In this document: one piece after another, positions 11,139-23,869 of the stretch | Layout of the letters: each line of letters opens with the position of its first letter | How positions within the stretch are numbered: position 1 is the stretch's first letter | Origin: Psilocybe azurescens | Lineage: Eukaryota > Basidiomycota > Agaricomycetes > Agaricales > Agrocybaceae | Reading direction: 5' to 3' | Assembly: GCA_023853785.1 (NCBI GenBank) | Contig: JAJIRX010000567.1 | Coordinates: 1,116,001 to 1,180,000 of the forward strand | Length of the DNA stretch: 64,000 bases | The notes under the pieces: model-generated | What the model was told of the DNA's origin: nothing | The model's input: the letters and a program-made list of their open reading frames with translations, nothing else | Database searches by the model: none | Program-made: the position numbers and the translations under genes

Positions 11139-12209
11139 ATGTCTCACGATTTACCAAAGATTATATCAACAACTGAGATGTCGGCTTCGGAAGCAAAGTA
11201 AGCGCCCCTTATTTTACTACATAGGCATTCTCATCATCTGTTGACCGCTGTGGCGACCAAGATGGATCACTTTGAAAAAGATCAAATACTCTGACCAAGA
11301 AGGCAATGAGGTTCTTGCATCTGCTCTTGTTAATATTCGAATAAAAGTCAATGAAAAGTTTTTAAAAGCGAATCTGGGAATCGGCAGAGCGCAAGACCCG
11401 CAAATCCACCGGCGTCGATGGTCTGCGCTCTTTGGTCGTCCTAATAATTCTGATGAATAATTTGAAGAACAGGAGTCGCCATCTTTGCTATCCTGCGATC
11501 AAAGACCAACTCGTTTCCTGTCTCGACCGTTGTCATCGAGCAATACAGGCCTCCAATCGGGAAATATGTTATCGGTATGCCAGGCTTTCGCATTCACGTC
11601 TTGTATCTTCTTAAATAATCTGCCTGGATTCCAGAACTACCCGCAGGTAAATAGATATGTTTGCGGCCCTTAGTTGTATAAGCTGATCCTTTGATTGGGC
11701 AGGTTTGATCGATGAAGGGGAGACCATCGAAGAAGCTGCGAAACGCGAACTTCACGAAGAAACTGGATACACAGCAGATGAGACCCTGCAGATTTCTCCT
11801 ATCATTGTCAGCGACCCAGGTATTCAGTAAAAACTCGCTTACCACTATATCTGACAATGCTGTTCTCAGGAATGACAAATGCAAATATGCAGCTAGTCGT
11901 CCTCAGCGTAGTTATGGAAGGCGAAATAACGAAGCCAGAACCCAAGCTTGATCCTGGAGAATTCATCGTTACTAAAGTTGTGGAAGTAGCAAAATTAAAC
12001 AGTGAGCTGGAAGGTGATTCACTGCTTCCTAGATTTGTAAACTGTACACTGACACCCCATCATAGAATACAATAGAAGGGTCTGTTTCCCGATATCAACG
12101 AGTACTTGTAACTAATGACATTTTCTTCTTCTTATAGGGCTTTATTGTCGACGCTCGCTTGTCCCATCTTGCGTCTGGTCTGGAGCTTGCTAAAAAGCTC
12201 AAGATCTGA
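11139..12209 (+). CDS. Nudix hydrolase, ADP-ribose pyrophosphatase type
   Basis: This enzyme is predicted to hydrolyse ADP-ribose or a related nucleoside diphosphate sugar to AMP and a sugar phosphate. It resembles yeast YSA1 and human NUDT5. The Nudix box is complete after splicing: [12 protein letters not shown] followed directly by [11 protein letters not shown], which fits G-x5-E-x7-REUxEExGU. Upstream, [20 protein letters not shown] is the typical strand preceding the box in this subfamily. The C-terminus is [20 protein letters not shown]. Eight or so exons were joined by eye through GT-AG introns with no frame problem; one exon (12 nt, near 11635) is tiny. It converges with SDA1, 60 bp apart. 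Confidence 0.88.
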
Positions 12210-12269
12210 TATGCAGGTAGATTAATGAATAATGATACGGTATTGCAATACAATGAAGATACACGACAT

Positions 12270-14931
12270 CTAATGCCCAGACTTTTTGGCTTTGTCGATA
12301 TGAGCCCTTAGTTTCTGTTGCTTATCTCTCAGCGACGCCTTTTTTCTTTCCTCTGACGGCTCCACTACTGAGAATCATCATGATAGGCTTGTTTCTAGCC
12401 TTCTCTCTATTCGTAGAGCTGCTAGGAGCGGCCTTGTTCTGCTTTCCTTTCCGCGAACCGAATTTCTCGCGTCCTTCACGACCTTTCTGTATGGAGGCCA
12501 TGCGCTCTGCGTAATCAGCCTTCGCCTTTTGCGGGGACCAAGGATGTCGTTTTCTGAGATGAATTCATCGTGATTTTGTTCGTCATGGCGGGCTTTCTGA
12601 GATGCTTCTAGGGCTGCAAGCTTCCGTTTCGCTTTGCTGCCCCCAGTTGTTTCGACAGCCTTAACAGCAGCTTGCATACGTAGATCATTCAGAAGTGCGA
12701 AATCGGCTGGGGTTAGAATCTGTGGATGGAGATGTAAGTATATGATGAAAGATATGCCGGTACAACAAGACTCCAGTTTACCTTGGTCTGCGCCAGTGTA
12801 GATATTCGTGCGGGTTCGTCTTCTAATGGCTCGTCCTTCTTCTTTTTCTGTTCGTCTTCATCTTCACTATCACTGATGACGAGATCGTCATTATCTTCAT
12901 CATCAACATTGATCCACCCTTCCTCTTCGGATTCAGATTCAGAATCAAAGTCAGATTCGACGTCCCAGCCATTCCAATCGTCTTCATTATCTCCGTCCAA
13001 ACTAACTCCGTCTTCCTCGCGCAGTTTTTGAAGATGGTCTTCAAGGAGCTGATATAACGTGAGGATGCGATGCAGTATGGCATTGACATGAAAATATCTT
13101 ACCGATAATCCTTCGATGTCAATAGCAGCCTCGGCACTATGACCGTAGGGTAGTGGTTGGTTGCCGCTTGCCAATCCCATACTGGCATCTTTGCCCTAGA
13201 GATTGAAAGTTGAAATCGTTATATAGAATTGAGACAGTCGTATTAAACTCACTCGCTCTCTTCTTTTCAGCATACTAGGATTGACTTCTCGATACAGCTT
13301 GAGCAATCCACGAGCTCCAGCGGTGACAGCTTTATCTTTACTTTTTCTGTATTCTATCAAGTCACCAAGCAGGTCTTCTTCCATAGCCCATGGTTGACGT
13401 CGACTAACTTCTCGGATAGCATTCAAACCAGCTGCAATAACCTCACTGGCAACACCCGGATGTACAAACTCTTGTGAAAGTTTCCGGATGACGGGTGTTA
13501 CAGCATCGGGAGGCGTCAAATCGTGCACAGATTGCGCCAGGGCGACGAGGATGCTGGGTACGCGGAGTTGTCGGTAGAAAAGATATTTGACAACATAAGT
13601 GTAGAAGGCAAGAACACAGAGTTTATGTGATCCCATAACACGAGAAAGAAGCTGCATGATGAGGATCTTGTGGTCCAATGTAAAGCGCTTGTCGTAAGTA
13701 TTCAGCATGTCATAGAGCTTTTCACCGAAGGTCTGGGGATCGTTAAGTAGTTGAATTGCAGAGAAATTGGGCGTGTTTGGCTCTTTGTTGTGTAATTTCT
13801 GTTGAAATAGTTACAGTAGGTGTAGCTGAATTTAATGGATGCACGAACTTTCTTGGCGACTTTTAGCTGCTTCCTCAACTTTTTGTCACCACTTCTTGTC
13901 TTCTTGTTGACTTCACGCCTATGGTGCAGACCTTTGACGTCGACAGCCTGGAGAGAAATATGAGTCGAAGGATGGGTGAAATAATGAATAGCATTACCTC
14001 GTCGTCATCAGAGTCGTCGTCCTCTTCTTCACTACCCAGGAAGAAATGCAACGCGGCACTTTGCACTTTTGTGACAGGATGGAAGCATCCTTGAGCTACA
14101 ATTGATACCGATTTGGCATCATTCCTGGAGTTAGCGATTAGTAGATATCGACCAGGAAAAGTATATTGAACAAACCAGACGCCTTTTCTCCAAAGCTCTT
14201 TTGTTAGAACAACGGCCCACATTGCCTCGTCTGTGTTAGCTCCTTCGCGACTGTTCGTCGGTCCGTTTGTCGCTCTTAGCCTGCCCTTGTCTCCAACAAC
14301 TTCTCCACCCATGCCTCGTTCTACCATGCCGAATAGCATGGCCTGAACAGCGCGATTGAGTTTGTGATTCTGAGACTTCTGATTAGCCACCTTTATATCT
14401 GAGAGAATGGTCTTTCGGATATATGTGCGAAGAGTGGACGAAGAGGTGCGAGGAAGGAGAGGGAACAACGATTTTAAGAGTCTGGAATTTATTTAGAAAT
14501 TGCTGTACAAAAAGAAGTTGGGAAAAAGGACGTACTCGATTGAGGTGATGACGTCCTTATTTCGAAGCATCACTAAATTTTGTACCAGACACTTTCGAGT
14601 ATCTGAGGATAGAATGCCATAGCTTTCAAGAAGAAGGGAGGATATCTGGGTCGGGAATTCAGCTGTTTCCTTAGGATAGCATGTTGCAACCTGGCAGAAC
14701 AGTCAACACACAATATTATATAACTACAAGAAAAAGACAAGCCTGGGCAATAAAGGAAACCAATTCTCTGTAGTGTTGGGCTTGCTCGTCGGGGTTGATC
14801 CTAAAGATTTGACGAATACTGTTGTAGTGATTCCATTGCTGAAGAAATTCTTCCTTGTAAGCAACAGAATCTCGTTTTATAAGGTTCTGGAGCTGTGGAA
14901 GATTTGAAGTGAGCAGTATTCCACGACCCAT
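12270..14931 (-). CDS. SDA1: Ribosome biogenesis / 60S export protein SDA1
   Basis: SDA1 is a nucleolar HEAT-type protein needed for 60S subunit maturation and export. It starts [21 protein letters not shown]. Matching blocks include [18 protein letters not shown], then [20 protein letters not shown], then [20 protein letters not shown] and [18 protein letters not shown]. An acidic stretch (12840-12970) and a basic tail follow. Two length errors lie near the C-terminus. The T4 at 12527-12530 lacks one base, after which [19 protein letters not shown] resumes. The T6 at 12340-12345 has one too many, and removing it gives [20 protein letters not shown] with a stop at 12270. Multiple introns are present. 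Confidence 0.9.
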
Positions 14932-15486
14932 GACTGGACTCGAAAGTTGAAAGTGTCTTGAGCAAGTCGTGAACCAAGGACTGCAGTCGATCACTCCTAG
15001 AAAAGTGCGATTAGCATTACATAATTTAAATAAGAGGCATGATGTGACAGTAGTGACTATCGTGACTGCGGGAGTTTCGATAGCTTCGTACTGACACACG
15101 GAATGTATATGATAGTGAGGCTTAAGCACAGAATAGACAGGTATAATTGCTAGTTATTCACTGGGGGATTGTATCTAGAACATGGCCTGTATTTATACTG
15201 TAGAATAGTGTCCTAAGACTATGTAAAAGGGTCTAGATAAAAGAGGTCATATTCAGGGTTATTGGTAAGGAATGGTTTCAGATGAAAAAGGGATAGTAAA
15301 GAATGGAGAGGGATAACTCGTGTATAGGTCGACGGAATGGAATGAAGTCGAAATAAAAGATAAGATAAAGAAAAGATAATCAACGTGTGAGAGTGTACCG
15401 GATCGTCACACATGACCACGAGCGTGACTCCTTCTGTGTTGTCCTGTAACCTACTGTACTTACAGTAACTTCGCAAGGCGTTCATC
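14932..15486. promoter_or_regulatory. Divergent intergenic region SDA1 / acidic protein
   Basis: These 555 bases separate two diverging starts. Short ORFs on both strands show no family resemblance or coding character. I see no clear motif. Confidence 0.4.
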
Positions 15487-18400
15487 ATGTCCGCCATGCT
15501 TGAGACGTACGACATGCCAATGCTCGACTATCAGAACGACCTCGATATCCAAATGCACCCATCTTCAGATCAATGGTTTCCAGATGAAGCCCAAATGGAA
15601 GAGGATGCCCTGGAGTCGTCATGAAGCCTGAAAATTATTCACCTCCCAAAGCCGAAGGCACTTCACAAATGAAAACAGATAATTACTCTCAAAACAAAGT
15701 GGGAGTAACCATTGAAGTTGACATGGAGCCTTTCGCGGAACATCAAAACGTCGAGTACGATATGGAAGATGACGAAGATATCCATCACTCGGGCGGAGAA
15801 AATCTGGATGTAGAGGTATATGATGTCTCACAGGCGCAGTCACCTTTCATGGCTCCCGGTGACATAGTGCAAGATGGACCTTCCAACTTCATTGGTTCTT
15901 TCGACCACACAGATACGGCGAGCCTTTCACACAAGGCATCACCCATTATTTCGCATGCTTCAGGGTTGACACCTTTGGACCCACAAATCGTTGAAAACAC
16001 TTCTTTGGACAATCTTTCAGTTGCAGACGATGGTCAAGTTGAACCTCACGATTTCCAGCTTGATTCCGGGACAGAAGTTGAAGCACAAGCAGAAATTTCC
16101 GAACCTGCAGTGGTGCAGGAACCTATCGACCAGTCGTCAGAAACTTTTCTTGGTTCTCATTCTTCAGAAGATCTTGCTGCAAATAACGCATTGCCCACAG
16201 AAATCACAAATATTCTGCCGGAGTCAGAAACAGTTACAGTGGCACCGGTAGTCCGAGAGGATGATGCCGTGGATGATAATCAAGTGCATAATCAGGATGA
16301 TCAAGCCGAGATTGAGGCTCCCACTATCTCCGACAATACATTGGGTGATCCGCATGAGATTTCTGAAGGTGTTTACATCGATCCACCACCGCCGGTCTTA
16401 TTGTCTGTGGCCTCTGAAGACCATTTTGATTGCTCGTTCTTCAATGAATCTCCGGAATGGAATACTTCATCACGGTCTGAGGGAGACTCGCATCAAGTTG
16501 GTTTAGTTTTTCTTCATCATCTCCCAACATTGTACTATGAACCTCTTTTGGCCGTATTTGACGCGTTGCGCGAAGAACAATATGTCCAATCAATGTTTCA
16601 CTTGGCGGAAAGTGAGCTAGTTTTGGATGCCGTTGATTTGCAACTAACCATTAGTGAGGTAAGCACACTTCTGTTCTAAACTTGTTATTGAATATTTGCT
16701 AACATTTTCATCGCAGGACAACATATATGCGCGAGAAGTGACCCTTCATGATCTTAACATTCTGCATGACGTATCTGGAATCAATGGACTACTGCGAATG
16801 CGATTATATGCATCAGCACCTCGCTTTATTACACGCTATCAGTATCTCCAAGATCATGTAAGTCGACTCAATCTGGAGCCAGCCGCTGATATCCCGTTGG
16901 TGGAAGTCAATAATGAGGAGGAAGCGCCTCTTGAAGGTCAGTTCATCCGTCTATGCAAAGCTATCCACAATGTCGATGTTTAAGTTGTGTTTTCAGAAAC
17001 CCAGGAAGTTGAGAATCATCAACATGAAGAAAGCTCCACCGAAGAGTATATTTTGGACTCTGTAAATACAACCGAGCCGCTGCCCGATACATACGAGCAA
17101 GGTAACAAAGACGACGGCCATAATGAGGGAGAATTCGAGGCGCACACTACAGGGTCGTTTGATCTAGAAACAGATCTTCCGCCTCTCCCAACAGAAGACA
17201 ACGACGAAGATGAAGTAGAGGAAGAGACACCATTCCTACACGATAATCTCGATATTTCTGCTCCTAGTAACACTGCCTCTGAAACAGAAGTTGAACAAGT
17301 GAATAGGCCATCCTTGAGCGAGCAGAGTGTGGATGCTATCGTTACTCTGGAGGCCCTTGAGGCTCCCGACGACGACGGACATTTGTACGACAAAGAGGAG
17401 AATGGCGAAGAGGAAAATGACGAAGAGGGAAATGGCGAAGAGGAAAATGGCGAAGAGGAAAATGGCGAAGAGGAAAATGGCGAAGAGGAAAATCAGGTCG
17501 AAGGAGAGCGTACAGACCACGAGCGCAGAGAAGAGGATAACTCGGCAGTGTTATACCCAGAGCATGAGTATCACGAGCATGCAGAGGAGCCCGCTGAGAA
17601 CGAGCAAGAAAGAGATGAATATTATTACCCAGAAGATGGCACAGATTCTCATGGTCAGGAAGAACAGCTTGACTATGTGGATGAGCCAGATACTACCCTG
17701 GAAACTGAGACGCGTCAGTCATTTTTTCATCTAATCAAAAACTCTGTTTTACTTATATATGCTTAGTCGAGACGTCACTCGTTGACCTCGCAGAGTTCGA
17801 CGATGTGCACTCCAATGTCGTCGAAGATACAGCCGATAAAACTTTCGTTGCTTCAGGTAAGCGACTTGGTATACCCACTCTTCCCTTACCAATGAAAATA
17901 AAAGCAGGTTCCGTTTATGAGCAAGCCACGAATGAGGGGAAAACAGAGGGAGATCATGTTTCCATTTCACACCTAAATGCTACTGAACAAGAAAACAGCA
18001 GCCCAGGTGAATATTTTACGGTACAACCTGGCTTTGACGTATAACTGAAACTGTAGCTACAGAAATACATACAGCAGAAGAACCAGGGACAACAACAACA
18101 GGAACAGAAATAAGAATATCTGAAGGAAAACGAGATCCACATTTTGAAGACGGGACAGAATTTGAGAATGCAACATTTCGGGAATCAATGATGGATCCCA
18201 CCTTACAGGAGGCTTATACATGGGAGGACGACCTTGACGGAGAAGGTGACCCCGAGACACCGTTGGAAGGCGACAATGAGGATGCGCCATCGCACTCAAA
18301 TCATAGTTCGGTCACCCTTTCGAGCAAGGCATCTAAGAGAAGTTTCGATGATTTTGAATTCGAGGAAGGGTACGAAAACGAGGATGGTCATTGGTCACCT

Positions 18401-18493
18401 CCAAGCTCTCCTGGTACGTCGCCCATCTATTTCATTTCCATTGAGACGCTGAATCTGTTGCAAGTAGACCCCAAACGTACTCGTACCCACTAA
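15487..18493 (+). CDS. Very acidic low-complexity protein, unknown
   Basis: I do not recognise this family. It starts MSAMLETYDMPMLDYQNDLD at 15487. The C3 at 15608-15610 seems to lack one base; correcting it joins this start to MKPENYSPPKAEGTSQMK. The first two thirds are acidic and disordered. Near 16500-16910 lies a more ordered block: ALREEQYVQSMFHLAESE, then REVTLHDLNILHDVSG and ITRYQYLQDHV. It looks helical and is the likely conserved core. A run of NGEEE repeats (17401-17490) and further Glu/Asp-rich exons follow. The protein ends DPKRTRTH after a spliced last exon. Introns are at about 16657-16716, 16937-16995 and 18415-18466. Start and first exon are less certain than the rest. Confidence 0.7.
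17401..17490 (+). repeat. 15-bp tandem repeat, six copies, encoding NGEEE
   Basis: Six direct 15-bp units of AATGGCGAAGAGGAA lie inside the acidic protein. The second unit is imperfect (NDEEG); the others are near identical. The unit length keeps the frame, so copy-number change would alter the protein without breaking it. Confidence 0.95.
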
Positions 18494-19057
18494 TTGGTTG
18501 TGGTCCATTCGCAGATGAGCAACGTTCAACCGATTGGGCGTTATTCAATTGTGCTGTACCAGAGCCATTATATTTCCTCGGAATATCTAGACGGGGGATG
18601 TTACGGAAGCAAAACCTTTACAAGATAAAAAGCATACCAGGTCAAGTCAAAGAGGCTAAGTAATTTATGTTCTATATGTTATTCTGATGTCTTTCTTTTC
18701 GCCTCTCGTCCGCGCTGACCTCTTTAGGTAAATCATGTTTTGCATCGACATCGTGCAAGTCGGTATACGGATCGATATATTTATCAACCCCGCTGTCCCC
18801 TCAAAAAGTTTTTAGGTTCTTTTCGTAAACGTATCATACGTAATATTCAGCAGTTTGCAGCATTATACCAGGCATTTGGCATTCATTTTTTACCGTAACA
18901 AAAATTACATGCGCATTTTTCTTTGAGATTCTTTTGGGGATATAAGATGCTTTACAAAGTCAAAGATTATAAGGTATAGTAGTTTGTGTATAAATCGATG
19001 AATAGACTGTTGAATATTAGAGGACGAAATGATAGGGATGAAAATATATGATACAAT
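18494..19057. other. Intergenic, converging 3' regions
   Basis: These 564 AT-rich bases lie between the stop of the acidic protein and the stop of condensin YCG1. I see no gene and no repeat. They probably hold two 3' UTRs. Confidence 0.4.
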
Positions 19058-22000
19058 TTATTCTGAATCAGCGAGTAGGTCGTTGACTTCTTCCTCTTCC
19101 TCTTCGGAATCAGGGTCCATTATTGAGTCATACGTGACTTCACCCAAACTTAACGAGCTTGCGCCACTTATGAGAACATCGTCAATTTGAATCGGTTCTT
19201 CTTTCACTACTGTCCTAGGCCGTGGCCTGAGTAGCGACTTCAGTCTACGGTCTCTTGCTGAGAAGAGACGTGAAACTCACCCAGAACTACGCGATTTGGG
19301 CGCTGGCGGTTCCTCCCTCGCTATCGGAGCTTATAACGATGACGGGGGTAAATTTCGTCGGAGAACTACATTTAGTTTATTTCAGTATCGAGATTGCATA
19401 CAGGACGTGGGTTACGCACGCTGCTCGCCTTGGAACGGTTCTCTTCGGCGCCTTTGGCGATTTTCCCCTTTCTAATATGCCATCTTCATCACCAGACTTG
19501 GACAAACGTGGCCGTCTGAAAGCTATGTGAACCAAGAGTGTTATAAAGGGCCCAGGAAGAATAGCTTACTTAATTTTAGGCCTGCCCATTGGGATAGGGG
19601 ACTCAGGTCGACTTTCATTGGTGCTCGCGAAGCTATGAGATCGCCTGATATTTGGGGGTAAGCATTGTTTATAATTTATGACCATACCACGAATGTAGCA
19701 CATACCTCTTCTTGCCCTTTTTGGAAGTTCAATATCAAGATATTCATCGTCATCAAGAGGGATTATGCTATCTAAGAATTCAAACAGCTCGGTGAGTTCT
19801 TCCAGCTCTCTAAATTCCAATTCAGTAAAGCCTTCTAGTTGCCTCTCGAATTTCTTTTGTAATGTTAGCTTCAAATTTATTGAAGGCATTAAGGCAGACG
19901 TTATCTTTCAGAGGTCGTCGCTTTACGAAGAGTTGTAATGTCAGCTTTGGTCGAACAGGGAGTCGAATGAACTAACAGTCTTCAGATTATCCATAAGTAT
20001 CTTGAGAGAACGAATTCTATAATCATCCACGACATCGGGGACGTGTAACTTGTTCAGAAGTTGACATAATACTTTCTTGTCCTCCTCTGGTAAAGTTTGA
20101 GTAAAGAAAGGGGGCATTGGGTTCACTGGGTTCACTTACTTTGAATGTCGAACTTCAACCCTTCGCCAAATAGGAGCCGAATCACGCTCTCCGCCATACC
20201 AAGCTGGACAGAATCATCAATCTCGTCTGAATCCTGGATTCTCTTCGGGTCACTATGAGGTAGATGAACTTCCCAAGTAAAAGATGATCATTTATAATAA
20301 GGGACTGACATTGCAAGTGTTAGGCGAAGTGGATCAGTCCAGGCGACAAACATAGCCGCGACTTGGGAAGAACCAATGACTTCTATGTCCTCTTCTATCT
20401 CCTCGGCAATCCTTCGGTCTTCGCTGACATCCAAGAAGACCTGGACGAAAACCTTGGAACAAAGTTAGAGAGATGTCATAAAGATAAGGTAGCTCTACTC
20501 GTACATCAGACATCCGTTTCTGATTTTCATGGGAAGAGAGGCTATACACTTGGAAGAAATAGTCAAGGTATTGCCGCAGTTCTTGATTGCCAGTTGTTAG
20601 AGGGGACAGGAATACTTTCAACAGAACTTTCACAGTCTACAAGAAAGTATTTCAGTCACGTCAGATTTAAGATGAGCAGATTAAATTGACCTCGACTGTT
20701 GTTATCGTGCCCGATATTACCAATTTGGCTGTGCCCATGCATAACAGAGCTTTGATTTTTGGATCTTCCTCAGTCAAGATCTGATTGAGCATAAACTCTG
20801 TAAATATTTCCATCTAAAATTCAAAGTTGATCAATCGATGAATCGACCCTGAAGAGAAAGAACCAACCGTGACATTATCGTCATTATTTTTGAAAATAGT
20901 ACTTTCATGGACCATGACGATGTCAAATAAAGACTGGACAATGACTGTTTTAATGGCTCCTGAAGATGATGGGACACGTCGTATAAATCGCCCAAATGAC
21001 TGCAGAGCTAGGCGCTAACAAGAAAAACAGGGGCTGAGAAAAATTCCAAGGAAATTAAAGAGAACACCAACTCTTGCGATCGTGCAACATAACCCTAGCG
21101 ATTTCAACCCCTTCTCCCTAAAGACCATAGAATCTTCTCGTCGCACTGCAGGATAAATCAAGTCATTTAGGACAACATCAAGTGTACTATTTTCTTCAAA
21201 TGTCTAGAATAATGTTTGTTAATGATTGCTTAAGAAGGTAGATGAAGATGGGAACCAACGCCGTTCACGCGTTCGAACATCTCAATGGACATTTTGAGAC
21301 ACTTAAGATCAACCTGGTCAATCTCCATTCTCTGCTCTGCAGACATTTCCTTGCGTGATTTCCTAGTCAGCGTGGGTTTCGCTGGTATATCTGCAATGTT
21401 TGTGTCTGCATCAATCTAAAAAGCTAGTCGTTGAGATCATATCAGTATGCAAAGCTGATGAACAGGGACCTACATCTGCTTCTTCTATGCCGATCTCGTC
21501 ATTATAGGCTCTACCGCGAAGTTCCTCGATAGCCTCTACCACGAGTCTTATAAAATCTCTTTCGCTGGAGGCAACTGTTCGCAAGACATCGAGACAAGGG
21601 GCGATAAGTTTTTCGGGCAGATCTTCGGTGTCGAACATCTCACCTGTAGGGATTTTATATTGAGATGGTAGGACTTGTCAAAGTAGAATCGAAATACTTA
21701 CGGATGAGTTGCAAAGTATTCTGCCTTCCACTCTCATCTGAGTAGTCCAGATGTACGGCCAACTTGAGAAGTTCAGAAATAATAACAGCCTGTGAAGTTT
21801 TCGCATCTTCTAAGCTGTCGTGTTCATCATCGTCGCTTACGTCTGCCATTTCAATGTTGCCATTTCCCGAAAGCATGTTATAGGCAGACTGTATCTGGAA
21901 GGCAATCACAATGACGTCAGGTAGAGTGGTTTCCAACCTTGCGTCGTTTTTTGTGCTTCTGCAATGTTCTACGAATACTCTGGCTAGAAATGCTTTCTGA

Positions 22001-23445
22001 GGAGTGAGGTTGCGCCAATAATGATCTGGATATAATTTTAATAAAACGTACAAGTTATTCCCTGAACGTTAGAAAATTAATGAGCTGATTGGCCCACCAT
22101 TGAACTGAATTTCGGTAATTATATCAGGATTTGCCTTGAAGGCATCCAAAAGCGCATCGGCAGCAGTGGTCGAACTTTCTACGAGGTCGAAAAGGGTTAA
22201 AAAAGGGGAAGAATGGTCTCCCATACTTTTTTAGGCTTAACATTGGCTTTGACGTCCATTTCTTCGCCTTTTGTCTCGATTTCAATGGCGTCTATCCATG
22301 TTGAGATAAGTTTGCTGGCTGCAGAATTAATAGGGAGTTCCCTGTCCCCCAATCCTCTTCGAACAATGACTTCCCTTTGCGATACAGTCAAAGCTCGTGG
22401 GTGCATTTGCCTAAAGTCGTTTGAAAGTTTGCTACATTCATCGTCTTCTGTGGTGTCTTTATAAATTAGAACATTGTTATAAACGGTTTTCCGGATATTT
22501 GTATCTGTGTCGCACAGTCTTTCAAGCATGGCGGGGAGTGATTGGCTGTTTTTTGGGAGATCGCACAAGATGGCCCGACGAACCTCACTGACAAAGAGCA
22601 TTAATATCGACACTAATCTCCTCATAACACGGCTCACGCTGAAGGATCGCAAGCAAGGTTTTCAAGTAGCACTTCCATGATCGACGGTTCTCCATTTAAG
22701 TCAGATGTGTCTTCTGATGAGGACAGTTTTGTAAGTGATTTAACAGCTTGGACGCGAATATTGCACTCTTTGTCGGTAGTACGCCCAATGAGATTAGTTC
22801 GGAGATCGTCATAGAGGTCTTCGCTATAACTACAGGTTTAGTGGCACGTCACTAGTCCACTTGCTATGATGGATTGAGGGCTTACTCGATTTCCCCCAGA
22901 TGAGAGGTCATTTCTGCTACGAGCTGTAGAACTCGATAACGAACGATCTTGTCTTTTGCAAGGAACCCAGATAGTAGATACCGGAGCAAGCTCGATGTAA
23001 AACGTGATCGAAAATTCCCTTCCTCGTCTTCTTCGTCCATGTCATCTTCAGTCACTGACTCATTCGCTATGACATGTTTTTAGTCTGGAACATTTGCGTT
23101 CAGCCCGGTTCATACCTTTCTCATTGATAAATTTGATGTATCCAGCTGTAAAGTTTATTGCACGATCGGCTGAAGCAACACCCTTTTTACAGGGAGGCAT
23201 CGTTGAATCATGTCTTGAATTGCTGTAAGAAATCGTAGCTCTCCGACCGCTCTCCTCTCTCGACCTTTCAATTTAACTTTGTGGGAGGCATATTTCTTGT
23301 GTAGTCCATAAAGTATGACATGGTTTTTTATGTCATTATGGACTGTGGAATTCTGTGTTTGTTCGAATATTTGGGCAATCTGTTGGGCTAATTGGGCAAA
23401 GTCGGCCGATGTCAGTTGGGGCTGGCGAGAGGTGAGGTTAGGCAT
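19058..23445 (-). CDS. YCG1: Condensin subunit YCG1 / CAP-G
   Basis: This is a HEAT-repeat subunit of condensin, which compacts mitotic chromosomes. It starts MPNLTSRQPQLTSADFAQL. The N-terminal region includes HKKYASHKVKLKGRERRA and FLTAIQDMIQRCLPVKK. The central region (22200-22900) reads EVRRAILCDLPKN, then CDTDTNIRKTVYNNVL, HPRALTVSQREVIVRRGLGD and ELPINSAASKLISTWID. The C-terminus is acidic (SLGEVTYDSIMDPDSEEEEE). Three frame breaks are run-length errors: T5 at 23184-23188 (short by one), A6 at 22199-22204 (short by one, where LPLFLTLFDLVES resumes) and C3 at 19315-19317 (one extra). It shares a promoter region with RPC82. The family call is firm; some of the many introns are approximate. 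Confidence 0.88.
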
Positions 23446-23869
23446 CGTAACAGTATTTTAATGAGCGCGCGGGGGCATAGGGAATAGAAGATGGGTCAGA
23501 ACAAGTCAGCCATTGAGGTGATGGCAAATGTGCTAAGACCTGCGAGTCGCGAATTCCATTGTCAGTCACGATCACGTGGAGCGCGTTTTAATAAAAGGCC
23601 CTCGGTTAGCCAATCATCTACCTCATAAAAAATAATTAGATAAGCTGGTATAAATTGACGATCAAGTCCATTTGAAGCTGACCATCAACTGGCCATTCAT
23701 TACCACTAGGCATTGCCGGGCCACGCTTGTTACAATTTCGCCAATGAAACGACCATAAAACTGCGGCTCACGACTCTCTCGGCTCCTTTGAAACCTAACA
23801 TCTAATTAGATTTCACCTTGAATCGACTCTGCACCGTGCACTATTTTCCACACAGCTCCTGGCCCCAAA
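23446..23869. promoter_or_regulatory. Divergent promoter YCG1 / RPC82
   Basis: These 424 bases hold both promoters. A palindromic E-box core CACGTG lies at 23573-23578, closer to the condensin gene. In fungi this sequence is bound by bHLH factors of the Cbf1 or USF type. Whether it is used here is inference. Confidence 0.45.

Noticed and set aside
9527..12530. Programmed -1 frameshifting in GAR1 and SDA1, which share AAAAGGCGA at their breaks
   Set aside because: The shared string is short, no downstream pseudoknot is evident, and breaks in both directions occur in many unrelated genes at C, G and T runs as well. Run-length error explains all of them.
17236..17520. Hydrophobic repeat ORF on the - strand (FAIFL repeats)
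   Set aside because: It is the antisense of the NGEEE tandem repeat and has no independent support.
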